The position numbers were made by a program, and so were the translations under genes. A stretch of DNA of 64,000 nucleotides. It comes from Saccharomonospora sp. CUA-673. GTDB lineage: Bacteria > Actinomycetota > Actinomycetes > Mycobacteriales > Pseudonocardiaceae. Where the stretch lies: contig NZ_MKKE01000008.1 of NCBI RefSeq assembly GCF_001942305.1, positions 1 through 64,000 of the forward strand, read 5' to 3'. Shown piece by piece: positions 18,749 to 27,917 of this stretch. How positions within the stretch are numbered: position 1 is the stretch's first letter; every line of letters starts with the position of its first letter. Under the pieces are notes generated by a model. The model searched no databases, was not told where the DNA came from, and worked only from the letters and a program-made list of their open reading frames with translations.

Positions 18749-20437
18749 CTACTCGCGAAGGTCGGCCACGCGGAGGTCGCGCAGCCGGGCCAACGCCGCC
18801 GCCACCTCGAAGCGGCGCGGCACGACGTAGTCGCCCAGAAAACCGTGCCGGAGCGCGTCGGCGTTCTCGGCGAGATCGCGTTCGAGCAGGTCGAGGAACT
18901 CGGCGACCGTCCGCTTGCCGTCGATCAGTCCACTCTCGACACCGTGGGTCAACGCCTGGCCGATGCCGGCGACCTGTCCGACGTCGACGATCTGCTCGAC
19001 CGACCGCAGGTCGATGTCGGTCTCGCCGTAGGTGAGCGTGTCGATGCCGCGTGCCTTCACCATGCGCCTGCCCTTGCGCTCGGCGGCGAGCGACCGCGGA
19101 TCGCACACCCGGTGCCGGATCGCGGGGAAACCGTCGGCCTCGACGGCCCGGCTCTGCGGCGCCCGCAGCGCCACGGCACGCTCGGTCGCGTCCTCCGGGT
19201 GGTAGGCCGCCATCATGACGACGCGGTCGGCGACGTCGAGGTAGTCGCCCGATCCGCCCATCACCAGCACGGTCGACACGCCGTGCTGGCTGTACAACGG
19301 GCGCACCAGGTCGACGAACGGGGTCAGCGGTTCGTTGCCCTTCGCGACGAGCTCCTGCATGCGCGCGTCCCGGATCATCAGGTTCGTCGCGGCCGTGTCC
19401 TCGTCGATCAGCAACACCTCGGCGCCCGCCTCGATCGCCTCGATCGTGGTGGCGGCCTGCGAGGTCGACCCGGAGGCGTTCGACGTCGAGAAGTCGCGGG
19501 TGTCGGCGCCGGTCGGCAGTTCGCCGACGAACGCGCTCACGTCGACCCGCTGCACGCTGCGGCCGTCCTCGGCCCGCACCTTCACCGTCGCCGACCGGCT
19601 CACCACGAGTTCCCTGCCGTCGCCGGGAACGTGGTCGTACACGCCGCGTTCGAGCGCGCGCAGCAAGGTCGACTTGCCGTGGAAGCCACCGCCGACGATC
19701 AACGTGACGCCCTCGGCGATCCCCATGCCGCTCACCGCGCCCCGATGCGGCAGCTGCACCGTCGTGCGCAACGACTCGGGGGAGGTGAACGGAACGCCGT
19801 CGGCCAGCGGCCGGTCGTCGGTGCCGCTGCGCCGCGCCAACATCGCCCCGTCGGCCACGAACGCCACCAGCCCGAGGTCCGACAGCTGCCGCCGCAGCGC
19901 GTCGGTGTCCTCGACGGAGTCGACGAACTCCTCGACCGCGTCGGCGTCGAGCGCGTCGCGGCGCAGCGCCTCGATCGCGCGGGGAAGTTGTTCGCACAGG
20001 GCCCTGCGGGCACCGCGCCCATCGATCCGCCGCCGCGGTCCGGGCAGGTCGATGCCGAGGCGCAACGTCACCGCGCCGCGGTGCACGCGCAGAGCGCTGC
20101 GGTCGAGCACCTGCTGGCCGCCGACGTCGACCCGCAGCAGCGACCCGCGCAGCTGCTTTCCCAGCACTCGCAACAGGAAGTCCGCGAGCGCGCGGGCCCG
20201 CACCGGCGTGCTCCACCACGACTCGGGGTAGGCGAGATGGCCGGCGTCGACGCGCACCTCGATGCGGCTCGCGGGCGCGAACGGATCCGTCTGCGCCTTC
20301 TGCACCGTCACCGTGAAGCCGTCGCCGTCCCAGTCGCCCTGGAGGCTCTTGTACCGCCCGTAGCTCTGCCCGTCGAGCTGTGTGAGCCGCCGTCCCAGCT
20401 CGCCGAACGCCTGTCGTCCACCCCTGTCACGTGCCAT
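18749..20437 (-). CDS. ABC-class ATPase (MRB1590-like)
   Basis: Large soluble ATPase of 562 residues of the 'predicted ATPase of the ABC class' type, with no membrane domain. N-terminal region: YGRYKSLQGDW, FTVTVQKAQTDPFAPASR and an AYPESWW segment. Walker A is GGGFHGKST at 249-257; Walker B with the following acidic residue is VLLIDEDTAATN (about 335-346); a VMGGSGDYLDVAD segment follows. Relatives include a trypanosome RNA-editing protein, but the bacterial role is unknown. Its ATG overlaps the stop of pucR by 11 bases, so it is translationally coupled to a purine regulator. It might sense a nucleotide or act on RNA; this is inference. Confidence 0.82.
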   Translation of the reverse strand: MARDRGGRQAFGELGRRLTQLDGQSYGRYKSLQGDWDGDGFTVTVQKAQTDPFAPASRIEVRVDAGHLAYPESWWSTPVRARALADFLLRVLGKQLRGSLLRVDVGGQQVLDRSALRVHRGAVTLRLGIDLPGPRRRIDGRGARRALCEQLPRAIEALRRDALDADAVEEFVDSVEDTDALRRQLSDLGLVAFVADGAMLARRSGTDDRPLADGVPFTSPESLRTTVQLPHRGAVSGMGIAEGVTLIVGGGFHGKSTLLRALERGVYDHVPGDGRELVVSRSATVKVRAEDGRSVQRVDVSAFVGELPTGADTRDFSTSNASGSTSQAATTIEAIEAGAEVLLIDEDTAATNLMIRDARMQELVAKGNEPLTPFVDLVRPLYSQHGVSTVLVMGGSGDYLDVADRVVMMAAYHPEDATERAVALRAPQSRAVEADGFPAIRHRVCDPRSLAAERKGRRMVKARGIDTLTYGETDIDLRSVEQIVDVGQVAGIGQALTHGVESGLIDGKRTVAEFLDLLERDLAENADALRHGFLGDYVVPRRFEVAAALARLRDLRVADLRE

Positions 20438-21944
20438 CGATGCCCACCGTACGGGCCTCGGCCGACAACGCCAGATAGACGTCCACCTGGGTGCGGAAGT
20501 CCGTCAGGTCGCACGGGGCCTCCGAGCTGCTGCCGCCGCCGAGCAGTTCGCCCGCGCGTGCGATGCGGTAGCGCAACGTGTTGACGTGCACGTGCAATCG
20601 CTTGGCCGCCTTCGCCGGCGAACCCGAGCACTCCAGGTACACCCGCACGGTGCGCAGCAGTTCCGGATGCTGTGGCAGCTCGCCCAGCACCCGGGCCGCC
20701 AGGGCCTGGCGCAGTTCGTCGGGTGCGCCCGCGAGCAACAGCTGATGCAGGCCCATCCCGGCACCCGAGGCCACCGCCACCCGTTCCGGCCGCGCCGCCG
20801 CGGCCTGCACCGCGTGCCGGGCCTCCTCCGCCGCCCCGCGCAGACCGTGCACGGGCGCCGGTCCGCCCGCGCCGATCAGCACCCGTCCGGAGCCGAGTTC
20901 GGCCAACGTCTCCATCGCCCGGGCGGGCCAGTCGCCGGGCCACGGCTCGTCGGCGGTGGAGGGCTCGACGGCCATCACGGCCCACGCCTCGCTGCCGGAA
21001 CCGCCGGTGTGGGTGCCGGCGACCTCGCCGAGAAACAGCTGCTCGGTGCCGGCGAACGCGCTCAACGCCTCATCGAGGATCTCCGCTGCGGTGCCGGCGC
21101 CCGGGGTGCGCGCCAGCAGCACCCGCACGGACGCCTCGGCGGGCAGCCCGGTCGCCTCGAACGCCCGCGCGAGGTCCGCGCCCGAACAGCTCGGGTCGGC
21201 CAGCGACTCGAGCAGCGGTGCCGCGACCCGCATCCGGGCCCGACGTACCTCGTCGCGGCGGCCGCGCGCGAGCCCGACGAGATTCGCCAACTCCTCGGCG
21301 ACCTCGCGGCCACCCGGACTCAACAGGGCGTCGACGACGAGCGACCACGGCACGGCATGCCGCCCGCCCACCGCGAAGACGCTCGCCTCGGTATCGCCGG
21401 AAGCACGGCCTCGGCGCGGCTGTTCCGGCGTGCTCGCGGCGACGACGCGGCCGGTCGAGGTCACCACCCAGCAGTCCGCGCCCAGCTCCGCCGAGCCGTA
21501 GGCCACGAGCGCGGGCAGCGAGGAATCCTCGGCCGCGGCCGACAGCAACCGTTTGCGCGCCCCGTCGGTCTCGGCGGCCAACGCGAGCACGGCCTGTTCG
21601 GTGACGACCGCGAACGACAGGTCCGCGGGCACCTCCAGCAGCGGGATGCGGTGCCGCCGGCACGCCTGCACCAGGTCGTCGGGGATGCCGCCGGTGTCCG
21701 CGCCGGACGCGGCCAGCGCGGCGCAGCGGGCGTCGGCGAGCGCGCGCACGAACGGTTCCGCGTCGCCGGGACCGCGCCACCACAGCAGCCCCGACAGCAC
21801 GAACTCGCCCTCGGACAGGTACCGGCTCGGATCGGGCAGCTCGGTCACGTAGACCCGGCTGACCTCGCGGTCGAGCAGGTCGCGGCCCGCGTGCAGCCGC
21901 AGCCGCAGTCCGGGGATCTCCAGCAGAGTTTTCACCAGCGTCAT
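20427..21944 (-). CDS. pucR: PucR-family purine catabolism regulator
   Basis: Transcriptional regulator of about 505 residues with an N-terminal PucR domain (LLEIPGLRLRLHAG, VYVTELPDPSRYLSEGEFVLS), a central GGDEF-like/CdaR region, and a C-terminal helix-turn-helix (SPAKAAKRLHVHVNTLRYRIARAGELL). In Bacillus and actinobacteria such proteins activate purine degradation genes. It is divergent from the xanthine dehydrogenase operon with 138 bases between starts, so it probably controls it. The ATG at 21944 fits the domain start; a longer form from 21965 is possible. Coupled to the ABC-class ATPase gene downstream. Confidence 0.9.
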   Translation of the reverse strand: MTLVKTLLEIPGLRLRLHAGRDLLDREVSRVYVTELPDPSRYLSEGEFVLSGLLWWRGPGDAEPFVRALADARCAALAASGADTGGIPDDLVQACRRHRIPLLEVPADLSFAVVTEQAVLALAAETDGARKRLLSAAAEDSSLPALVAYGSAELGADCWVVTSTGRVVAASTPEQPRRGRASGDTEASVFAVGGRHAVPWSLVVDALLSPGGREVAEELANLVGLARGRRDEVRRARMRVAAPLLESLADPSCSGADLARAFEATGLPAEASVRVLLARTPGAGTAAEILDEALSAFAGTEQLFLGEVAGTHTGGSGSEAWAVMAVEPSTADEPWPGDWPARAMETLAELGSGRVLIGAGGPAPVHGLRGAAEEARHAVQAAAARPERVAVASGAGMGLHQLLLAGAPDELRQALAARVLGELPQHPELLRTVRVYLECSGSPAKAAKRLHVHVNTLRYRIARAGELLGGGSSSEAPCDLTDFRTQVDVYLALSAEARTVGIDGT

Positions 21945-21948
21945 CAGG

Positions 21949-21966
21949 TTTGTAGGAAAGCACAAA
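21949..21966. promoter_or_regulatory. Candidate PucR operator
   Basis: Inverted repeat TTTGT-N8-ACAAA immediately upstream of the pucR start, in the pucR-xdhB divergent promoter. Placement would allow autoregulation. Confidence 0.4.
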
Positions 21967-22082
21967 ACGAGCCGGTCGTGGGCCTGTGCGTTTCATACAT
22001 CCGAGCCGTTGCCGCGGGGTATCCGTGGCTGTCTACTGGCAGGCACAGCCCGAAACGCCTGGACAGCCTTGGGAGCACGCCC

Positions 22083-22948
22083 GTGGAATTCGTCCGACCG
22101 GAGACCCTGGACGAGGCACTCGCCGTCGTGGCCGAGCGGCCCGGCGCCGTGCCGATCGCGGGCGGCACCGACGTGATGGTCGAACTCAACTACGACCACC
22201 ACCGTCCGGACGTGCTGGTAGACCTGACGCGGATTCACGAACTCGCAACCTGGTCCGCGTCCGTAGGGCACGTCCGCCTCGGGGCGGGCGTGCCCTACAC
22301 CCGTCTCATCGACGAGCTCGGCGACACGTTGCCCGGGTTGGCCATGGCCGCCCGGACCGTCGGCTCGCCGCAGATCCGCAACCGCGGCACCGTCGGCGGC
22401 AACCTCGGCGCCGCCTCGCCCGCAGGCGACACGCACCCGGTGCTGCTCGCCGCGGGCGCGAGATCGAGGTCGCCTCGGTGCGCGGTGTCCGGCGCATCCC
22501 CGCGGCCGACTTCTACACCGGGGTCAAACGCAACGCGCTCGAGGCCGACGAGCTGATCACGGCCGTGCACCTGCCCACCGAGCACCGGACCGCCGAGCAG
22601 TTCAGCAAGGTCGGAACGCGCAACGCGATGGTGATCGCCGTGTGCTCGCTGGCCGTGGTGATCCGCGACGGCTACGCGGGCGTGGCCATCGGTTCGGCGG
22701 CACCGACCCCGCGGCGGGTCGCGGCGGCCGAGCAGTTCCTGACCACCGAGCTGCCGTGGGACACCCGGGCCCCGCTCGCCGACTCGATGAAGCGGCGGTT
22801 CGCGGGCCTCGTCGCCGACGCCACCGAACCGATCGACGACGTCCGCGGCAGCGCGCAGTACCGCACCCACGCCCTCGGCGTACTGGCGCGCAGGGCCCTG
22901 ACCTGGGCGTGGGACGACTACCGAGGGAGTGCGGCAGCATGCGCCTGA
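22083..22948 (+). CDS. xdhB: Xanthine dehydrogenase FAD-binding subunit (one frameshift)
   Basis: FAD subunit of the molybdenum hydroxylase that oxidises hypoxanthine/xanthine to urate. The N-terminal domain has AVPIAGGTDVMVELN and TVGGNLGAASPAGDTHP, both FAD-binding motifs; the C-terminal CO-dehydrogenase-flavoprotein domain contains AIGSAAPTPRRV. The frame changes near 22458 (LLAAGA then EIEVAS); one restored C (GCCG read as GCG) gives about 288 residues. The GTG at 22083 gives MEFVRPETLDEAL, the normal family start. The stop overlaps the start of the Fe-S subunit gene by 10 bases. Confidence 0.9.
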
Positions 22949-23400
22949 ACCTGATCGTGAACGGACAGAGCCGCCGGGTCGACGACGTGTGGGCCGGCGA
23001 GAGCCTGCTGTACGTGCTGCGTGAACGGCTCGGCCTGCCCGGGTCGAAGAACGCCTGCGAACAGGGCGAGTGCGGCTCGTGCACCGTGTACGTCGACGAC
23101 GTGCCCGCGTGCGCGTGCCTCGTCGCCGCGGGACAGGCCGAGGGTCGCGAGGTGCGCACCGTCGAGGGACTCGCCGACGGCGACGCGCTCGACCCCGTCC
23201 AGCAGTCCTTTGTGGATTGCGGCGCCGTCCAATGCGGATTCTGCACGCCGGGTCTCGTCGTGGCCGCCCACGACCTGCTGCGGCGCGAACCCGACCCGAG
23301 CGACGAGGAGATCCGCGAGGCGCTCGCCGGGAACCTGTGCCGCTGCACCGGTTACGAGAAGATCCTCGACGCGGTCCGGACGGCGGCGAGCGCCCGATGA
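22939..23400 (+). CDS. xdhC: Xanthine dehydrogenase 2Fe-2S subunit
   Basis: Electron-transfer subunit with two 2Fe-2S clusters. The 153-residue protein has the plant-ferredoxin motif CEQGECGSCTVYVDD with a further Cys (ACACL), and the C-terminal helical domain with CGFCTPG and NLCRCTGYEKI, the full set of eight cluster ligands. Length is normal. The start overlaps the end of xdhB; the stop overlaps the ATG of the deaminase gene (ATGA), so all four genes of this operon are translated in series. Confidence 0.95.
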   Translation: MRLNLIVNGQSRRVDDVWAGESLLYVLRERLGLPGSKNACEQGECGSCTVYVDDVPACACLVAAGQAEGREVRTVEGLADGDALDPVQQSFVDCGAVQCGFCTPGLVVAAHDLLRREPDPSDEEIREALAGNLCRCTGYEKILDAVRTAASAR

Positions 23401-24731
23401 TCATCGAGAACGCGGCGGTCGCCACCGTCGATGCCGAGGGCACCGAGTACCGCACGGGACACGTCGTCGTCGACGGCGGCGTCATCACGGCGGTCGGGGA
23501 GGGGCCCGCACCGGCGCACCACCCCGGACCGCGCGTCGACGCCACCGGATGCCTCGTGACCCCGGGCCTGGTCAACACCCACCACCACCTGTACCAGTGG
23601 GCCACCCGCGGCTACGCCGCCGATTCGACGCTGTTCGAATGGCTCGTCGAGCTGTATCCCGTGTGGGGCCGGCTCGACGCCGACATCACGCACGCCGCCG
23701 CCTCCGCCGGACTCGCCCGGCTCGCGCTCACCGGCTGCACCACCGTGGCCGACCACCACTACGTCTTCCCGCGCACCGGCGGCGACCAGATGGACGCCCT
23801 CGTGTCCGCGGTCCGGCGGATCGGTGTGCGCGGACACCTCGTGCGCGGGTCCATGGACCGCGGCGAGTCGCAGGGCGGGCTGCCGCCGGACCACCTCGTC
23901 GAGGACCTCGACGGGGCGCTGTCGGGCACCGAGGCCGCCATCGACGCCTATCACGACGCCTCCCCGGCGGCCGACGTGCGCATCGCCGTCGGCCCGTGCT
24001 CCCCGTTCAGCGTCACCGAACGGCTGATGACCGAGGCGGCCGACCTGGCCCGCCGCAAGGGCGTCCGCCTGCACACCCACCTCGCCGAGACGCTCGACGA
24101 GGAGCAGCAGTGCCTCGCCGAGTTCGGCTGCACCCCGGCCGAGTACGCCGACAAGCTCGGCTGGCTCGGCGACGACGTGTGGCTGGCCCACACCGTGCAC
24201 CTCGCCGCCGACGCCGTCGGCCGGATGGGTGCGACCGGCACGGGTTCGGCGCACTGCCCGACGTCCAACGGTCGACTCGGCACGGGCATCGCGCCCGCGC
24301 GGGCGCTGCTGGACGCGGGCGCGCCCGTGGGACTCGGCGTCGACGGCGCCGCGTCCAGCGAGTCCGGCGGGCTCGGCGAGGAACTGCACCAGGCGCTGCT
24401 GCAGGCCCGCCAGCGCGGCGGACCGCAGGCGCTTACCACCCGGCAGGCGCTGTGGATGGGCACCATGGGCGGCGCACGCTGCCTCGGTCGCGACGGCGAA
24501 CTCGGCTCGCTCGAACCCGGCAAGCTCGCCGACCTCGCCGTGTGGGACCTGCGCGGACTGAACCACGCCGGCATCGACGACCCGGTGGCCGCGCTGGTGC
24601 TGTCGGCCGTGCCCGACGTGAAACTGCTGCTGGTGGGCGGCGAACCCGTCGTCACCGACGGCCACCTCGACCGCACCGACGAGACGACTGTGGCGGCCGA
24701 GCTCGCCGCGGCGAGCAGGAGGATGCGATGA
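23397..24731 (+). CDS. 8-oxoguanine deaminase-like amidohydrolase
   Basis: Metal-dependent deaminase of 444 residues in the AtzB/TrzN/8-oxoguanine deaminase group. It has the HxH metal site in NTHHHLYQW (His62 and His64), a HTHLAETLDEE segment with the third His and Glu, HTVHLAADAV with a further His, and GVDGAASSES with the catalytic Asp. The two-residue LYQ extension after HHH is typical of this group. 8-Oxoguanine deaminase turns 8-oxoguanine straight into urate. Its place between xanthine dehydrogenase genes, by ATGA overlaps on both sides, supports that product. A guanine or pterin deaminase role cannot be excluded. Confidence 0.85.
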   Translation: MIIENAAVATVDAEGTEYRTGHVVVDGGVITAVGEGPAPAHHPGPRVDATGCLVTPGLVNTHHHLYQWATRGYAADSTLFEWLVELYPVWGRLDADITHAAASAGLARLALTGCTTVADHHYVFPRTGGDQMDALVSAVRRIGVRGHLVRGSMDRGESQGGLPPDHLVEDLDGALSGTEAAIDAYHDASPAADVRIAVGPCSPFSVTERLMTEAADLARRKGVRLHTHLAETLDEEQQCLAEFGCTPAEYADKLGWLGDDVWLAHTVHLAADAVGRMGATGTGSAHCPTSNGRLGTGIAPARALLDAGAPVGLGVDGAASSESGGLGEELHQALLQARQRGGPQALTTRQALWMGTMGGARCLGRDGELGSLEPGKLADLAVWDLRGLNHAGIDDPVAALVLSAVPDVKLLLVGGEPVVTDGHLDRTDETTVAAELAAASRRMR

Positions 24732-27112
24732 CCCGGACGACTTCGACAACCGGCACGACTGCTGAGTCCTCGGCGACTGGCACCTCTTCGGCACCCGTGA
24801 GCCCCGCGGCCGTGGACCCCGCCGGCACCCACACCGCCGCCGGCGGCGTCGGGTCGAGCCCCACCCGCCCCGACGGCGTCCGCAAGGTGCGCGGCGAGTT
24901 CGCCTACTCGTCCGACCTGTGGCACGAGGAGATGCTGTGGGGCGCCACCCTGCGCAGCCCCCACCCGCACGCGCGCATCACCGGCATCGACATCTCCCGC
25001 GCGCTCGCCGTGCCCGGCGTGTACGCGGTGCTGACCCACGAGGACGTGCCCGGCATCAACCGCTTCGGGCTCGAACACCCCGACCAGCCCGTGCTCGCCG
25101 AGGACGTCGTCCGCTACCGGGGGGAGGCCGTCGCCGTCGTGGCGGCCGACCACCCGGAGATCGCGCAGCGGGCGATGAAGCTCATCGACGTCACCTACGC
25201 CGAACTCGACCCCGTCACCGACGCCGAGGCGGCCGTCCACGGCGACACCGCCCCGCTGCACCAGGGTGGGAACGTCGTGCGGCACGTGCCCATCCGGCGC
25301 GGGCAGGTTCCCGACGGCGCAGACGGTGGTGCGGTTGCCGAGGTTGTCGTCAGTGGACGGTACGAGGTCGGCATGCAGGACCAGGCGTTCCTCGGCCCGG
25401 AGTCCGGAATGGCCGTGCCGGACGGGTCCGGCGGCGTCGACCTGTACGTCGCCACGCAGTGGCTGCACGTCGACCAGCAGCAGATCGTCGCCGCGCTCGG
25501 GTTGTCCCCGGAGCAGGTGCGGCTGACCCTCGGCGGCGTCGGCGGTGCGTTCGGCGGCCGCGAGGACCTGTCGATGCAGGTTCACGCCTGTCTGCTCGCG
25601 CTGCACACCGGCAAGCCGGTGAAGATGGTCTACAACCGCGAGGAGTCGTTCTACGGCCACGTGCACCGGCATCCCGCGACGATGTACTACGAGCACGGCG
25701 CGACCCGCGACGGCAGGCTCGTCTACGTCACCGCGCGGATCTACCTCGACGGCGGCGCGTACGCCTCGTCCACCGGCGCCGTGGTCGGCAACGCCGCGAC
25801 GCTCGGGGTCGGACCGTACGACGTGCCCGGCGTCAGCATCGACTGCTGGGGCACCTACACGAACAACCCGCCGTGCGGCGCGATGCGCGGGTTCGGCGCG
25901 GTGCAGGCCGCGTTCGGCTACGAGTCGCAGATGGACAAACTCGCCGTCGCGTGTGGACTGTCGCCGGCGGAGATCCGGCGGCGCAACGCGATGAGCGAGG
26001 GCACGGTCATGCCGACCGGTCAGGTCGTCGACTCGGCGGCACCCGTCGTGGAGCTGCTCGACCGGCTCGAGGCGATGCCCCTGCCGGACCCGCTGCCCGC
26101 GGCCGGCGAGGCCGACGTGCGCATCCTGCCGGGCGGCGTGTCGAACACGACCCACGGCGAGGGCGTGGTGCGCGGCGTCGGCTATGCCGTGGGCATCAAG
26201 AACATCTGCTTCTCCGAGGGCTTCGACGACTACTCGACCGCACGGGTACGGCTGTCGGTCGTCGGCGGTGAGCCCGCTGCGACCGTGCAGACCGCGGCCG
26301 CCGAGGTGGGCCAGGGGCTCGTGACGATCCTGCAGCAGATCGTGCGCACCGAACTCGGCGTCGAGCAGGTGGCGATCCTGCCGATGGACACCTCGATCGG
26401 CAGCGCGGGCTCCACGTCGGCGTCCCGGCAGACCTACGTCACCGGCGGGGCGGTGCGCGCCGCCGCGTTGAAGGTGCGTTCGGCGCTGCTCTCGCGTGCC
26501 GCGTCGGCGCTCGGCCGCAGCGAGTCCGACCTGCACCTCGACGGGCTCAAGGTCGGCTCGACCGAGGACGGTGTGCTGGCCGACGTCGCCGACGTGCTCG
26601 GCGGCGACGAACTCGACGAGACCGTCGAATGGCGGCACCGGCCCACCGAATCGCTCGACCCCGAGACCGGCCAGGGCAACGCCCACGTGCAGTACGGCTT
26701 CGCGGCCCACCGCGCGGTGGTCGACGTCGACACCGAACTCGGCCTCGTCAAGGTCGTGGCGCTCGACTGCGCCCAGGACGTCGGCAAGGCGCTCAACCCG
26801 CAAGCCGTCGTCGGGCAGATCCAGGGCGGTTCGGCGCAGGGGCTCGGGCTCGCCGTGATGGAGGAGATCCAGACCGAGGGTGGCGTGATCCGCAATCCGT
26901 CGTTCACCGACTACCTCATCCCGACGGTGCTGGACATGCCGCCGATGAACATCGACGTCCTCGAGCTCGCCGATCCGCACGCCCCGTACGGACTGCGCGG
27001 CGTCGGCGAACCGCCGACGATCTCGTCGACCCCGGCGATCATCGCGGCCGTCCGCGCAGCCACCGGCAAGGACCTCACCCGAGCCCCGGTCCGCCCCGAC
27101 CACCTCATCTAA
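24728..27112 (+). CDS. xdhA: Xanthine dehydrogenase molybdenum-binding subunit
   Basis: Catalytic subunit that binds the molybdopterin cofactor. From the ATG at 24728 (overlapping the deaminase stop) it is 794 residues. A Thr/Ser/Ala-rich tail of about 45 residues precedes the aldehyde oxidase/xanthine dehydrogenase a/b hammerhead (VRGEFAYSSDLW, LRSPHPHARI). The cofactor domain contains GGVGGAFGGRED, CGAMRGFGAVQA, AEVGQGLVTIL and the C-terminal LRGVGEPP with the catalytic Glu. Complete. It ends the operon; a 21-bp repeat block begins 4 bases past the stop, in a convergent gap with the TetR gene. Confidence 0.94.
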   Translation: MTRTTSTTGTTAESSATGTSSAPVSPAAVDPAGTHTAAGGVGSSPTRPDGVRKVRGEFAYSSDLWHEEMLWGATLRSPHPHARITGIDISRALAVPGVYAVLTHEDVPGINRFGLEHPDQPVLAEDVVRYRGEAVAVVAADHPEIAQRAMKLIDVTYAELDPVTDAEAAVHGDTAPLHQGGNVVRHVPIRRGQVPDGADGGAVAEVVVSGRYEVGMQDQAFLGPESGMAVPDGSGGVDLYVATQWLHVDQQQIVAALGLSPEQVRLTLGGVGGAFGGREDLSMQVHACLLALHTGKPVKMVYNREESFYGHVHRHPATMYYEHGATRDGRLVYVTARIYLDGGAYASSTGAVVGNAATLGVGPYDVPGVSIDCWGTYTNNPPCGAMRGFGAVQAAFGYESQMDKLAVACGLSPAEIRRRNAMSEGTVMPTGQVVDSAAPVVELLDRLEAMPLPDPLPAAGEADVRILPGGVSNTTHGEGVVRGVGYAVGIKNICFSEGFDDYSTARVRLSVVGGEPAATVQTAAAEVGQGLVTILQQIVRTELGVEQVAILPMDTSIGSAGSTSASRQTYVTGGAVRAAALKVRSALLSRAASALGRSESDLHLDGLKVGSTEDGVLADVADVLGGDELDETVEWRHRPTESLDPETGQGNAHVQYGFAAHRAVVDVDTELGLVKVVALDCAQDVGKALNPQAVVGQIQGGSAQGLGLAVMEEIQTEGGVIRNPSFTDYLIPTVLDMPPMNIDVLELADPHAPYGLRGVGEPPTISSTPAIIAAVRAATGKDLTRAPVRPDHLI

Positions 27113-27116
27113 CAGG

Positions 27117-27212
27117 CCGTGTCAGCACCTGGCGTCGCCGTGTCAGCAGTTCAGGGCGCCGTGTCAGCACCTCGCGTCGCCGTGTTGGCAATCCACGTCG
27201 CTGTGTTGGCGA
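27117..27212 (-). repeat. 21-bp-period tandem repeat, locus B (5 copies)
   Basis: Cores read on the minus strand (plus-strand CCGTGTCAGCAC and variants) begin at 27117, 27138, 27159, 27180 and 27201, exactly 21 bases apart. Two copies carry GTGTTGG in place of GTGTCAG, the same two-base alternation seen at the other loci. The block fills the gap between convergent xdhA and the TetR gene. Confidence 0.88.
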
Positions 27213-27225
27213 TTCGGGGTCGTCG

Positions 27226-27792
27226 TCACTGGAGTTCGCGGGCGAGTGCGGCGACGGTGCGGCCAGCGGCGAGGAGCGGTTCGGTGCTGCGCAGGGACCG
27301 GCTGAGGACGAACGCGCCTTCGAGGCTCGTGACGGTGGCGATCGCGAGCCTGCGCGCGTCGTCGGCGGACAGCCCGAACTCGCCGAACACCCGGGTGCCC
27401 GTCGCGAGCCAGGCCTCGAAGACCTCGGCCGTCGCCTGACGGAGGTTCTCGTTGGAGCTGGCCACCTCGAGCGCGATCGTCGCGATCGGACAGGCGTCGG
27501 CGTAATCGGTTTCGACGAGCGTCTCGGCGGCACCCGCGAAGGCGCCCTCGATGGCGTCAACGAGCGAGTCGGCCGAGGCGATGTAGATGTCGAACAGCGC
27601 CGCGAACGGTAGCCCCGCCTCACGAATCACCTCGGCGCCGAGTTGCTCCTTGCCGCCGGGGAAGAAGTGGTACAGCGAGCCGAAGGGGGCCTCGGCCCGC
27701 GTGACGATCTGCTTCACGCCGGTGCCGGTGTATCCGTGGCGCCGGAAGAGCTCGGCGCCGGCCGTCACGATCCGTTCCCTTGTGCTCGCCAT
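27226..27792 (-). CDS. TetR-family regulator (LmrA/YxaF type)
   Basis: Repressor of about 188 residues. N-terminal HTH: STRERIVTAGAELFRRHGYTGTGVKQIVTRAEAPFGSLYHFFPGGKEQL. The GSLYHFFPGGKEQL ending is typical of the LmrA/YxaF branch. The C-terminal ligand domain carries CPIATIALEVASSNENLR, also usual in that branch. The start may be the ATG at 27792 or at 27801. It is divergent from the alpha/beta hydrolase gene, so that gene is the likely target; a TAGA-N4-TCTA site lies between them. Confidence 0.85.
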   Translation of the reverse strand: MASTRERIVTAGAELFRRHGYTGTGVKQIVTRAEAPFGSLYHFFPGGKEQLGAEVIREAGLPFAALFDIYIASADSLVDAIEGAFAGAAETLVETDYADACPIATIALEVASSNENLRQATAEVFEAWLATGTRVFGEFGLSADDARRLAIATVTSLEGAFVLSRSLRSTEPLLAAGRTVAALARELQ

Positions 27793-27819
27793 GGCCGGCA
27801 TTCTACGCTAACGGCTGAG

Positions 27820-27831
27820 TAGAGCGATCTA
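27820..27831. promoter_or_regulatory. Candidate operator for the TetR repressor
   Basis: TAGAGCGATCTA, an inverted repeat TAGA-N4-TCTA, 28 bases from the TetR start in the divergent promoter. LmrA/YxaF repressors bind sites of the form TAGACCGGTCTA, so the match in layout is good. Confidence 0.5.
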
Positions 27832-27917
27832 TCTAGTCGGATGCCGCGATCATCGTCGCAGGTCGAAGGGTTGGCGCGGATCGGACATCCGGTCAATGGG
27901 CTCGAAGGAGAGCGACC

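Noticed and set aside
23951-27103. A 1,050-codon minus-strand frame under xdhA and the deaminase gene
   Set aside because: Same cause; low-complexity Arg/Gly/Val, no recognisable fold, and the plus strand is clearly coding.
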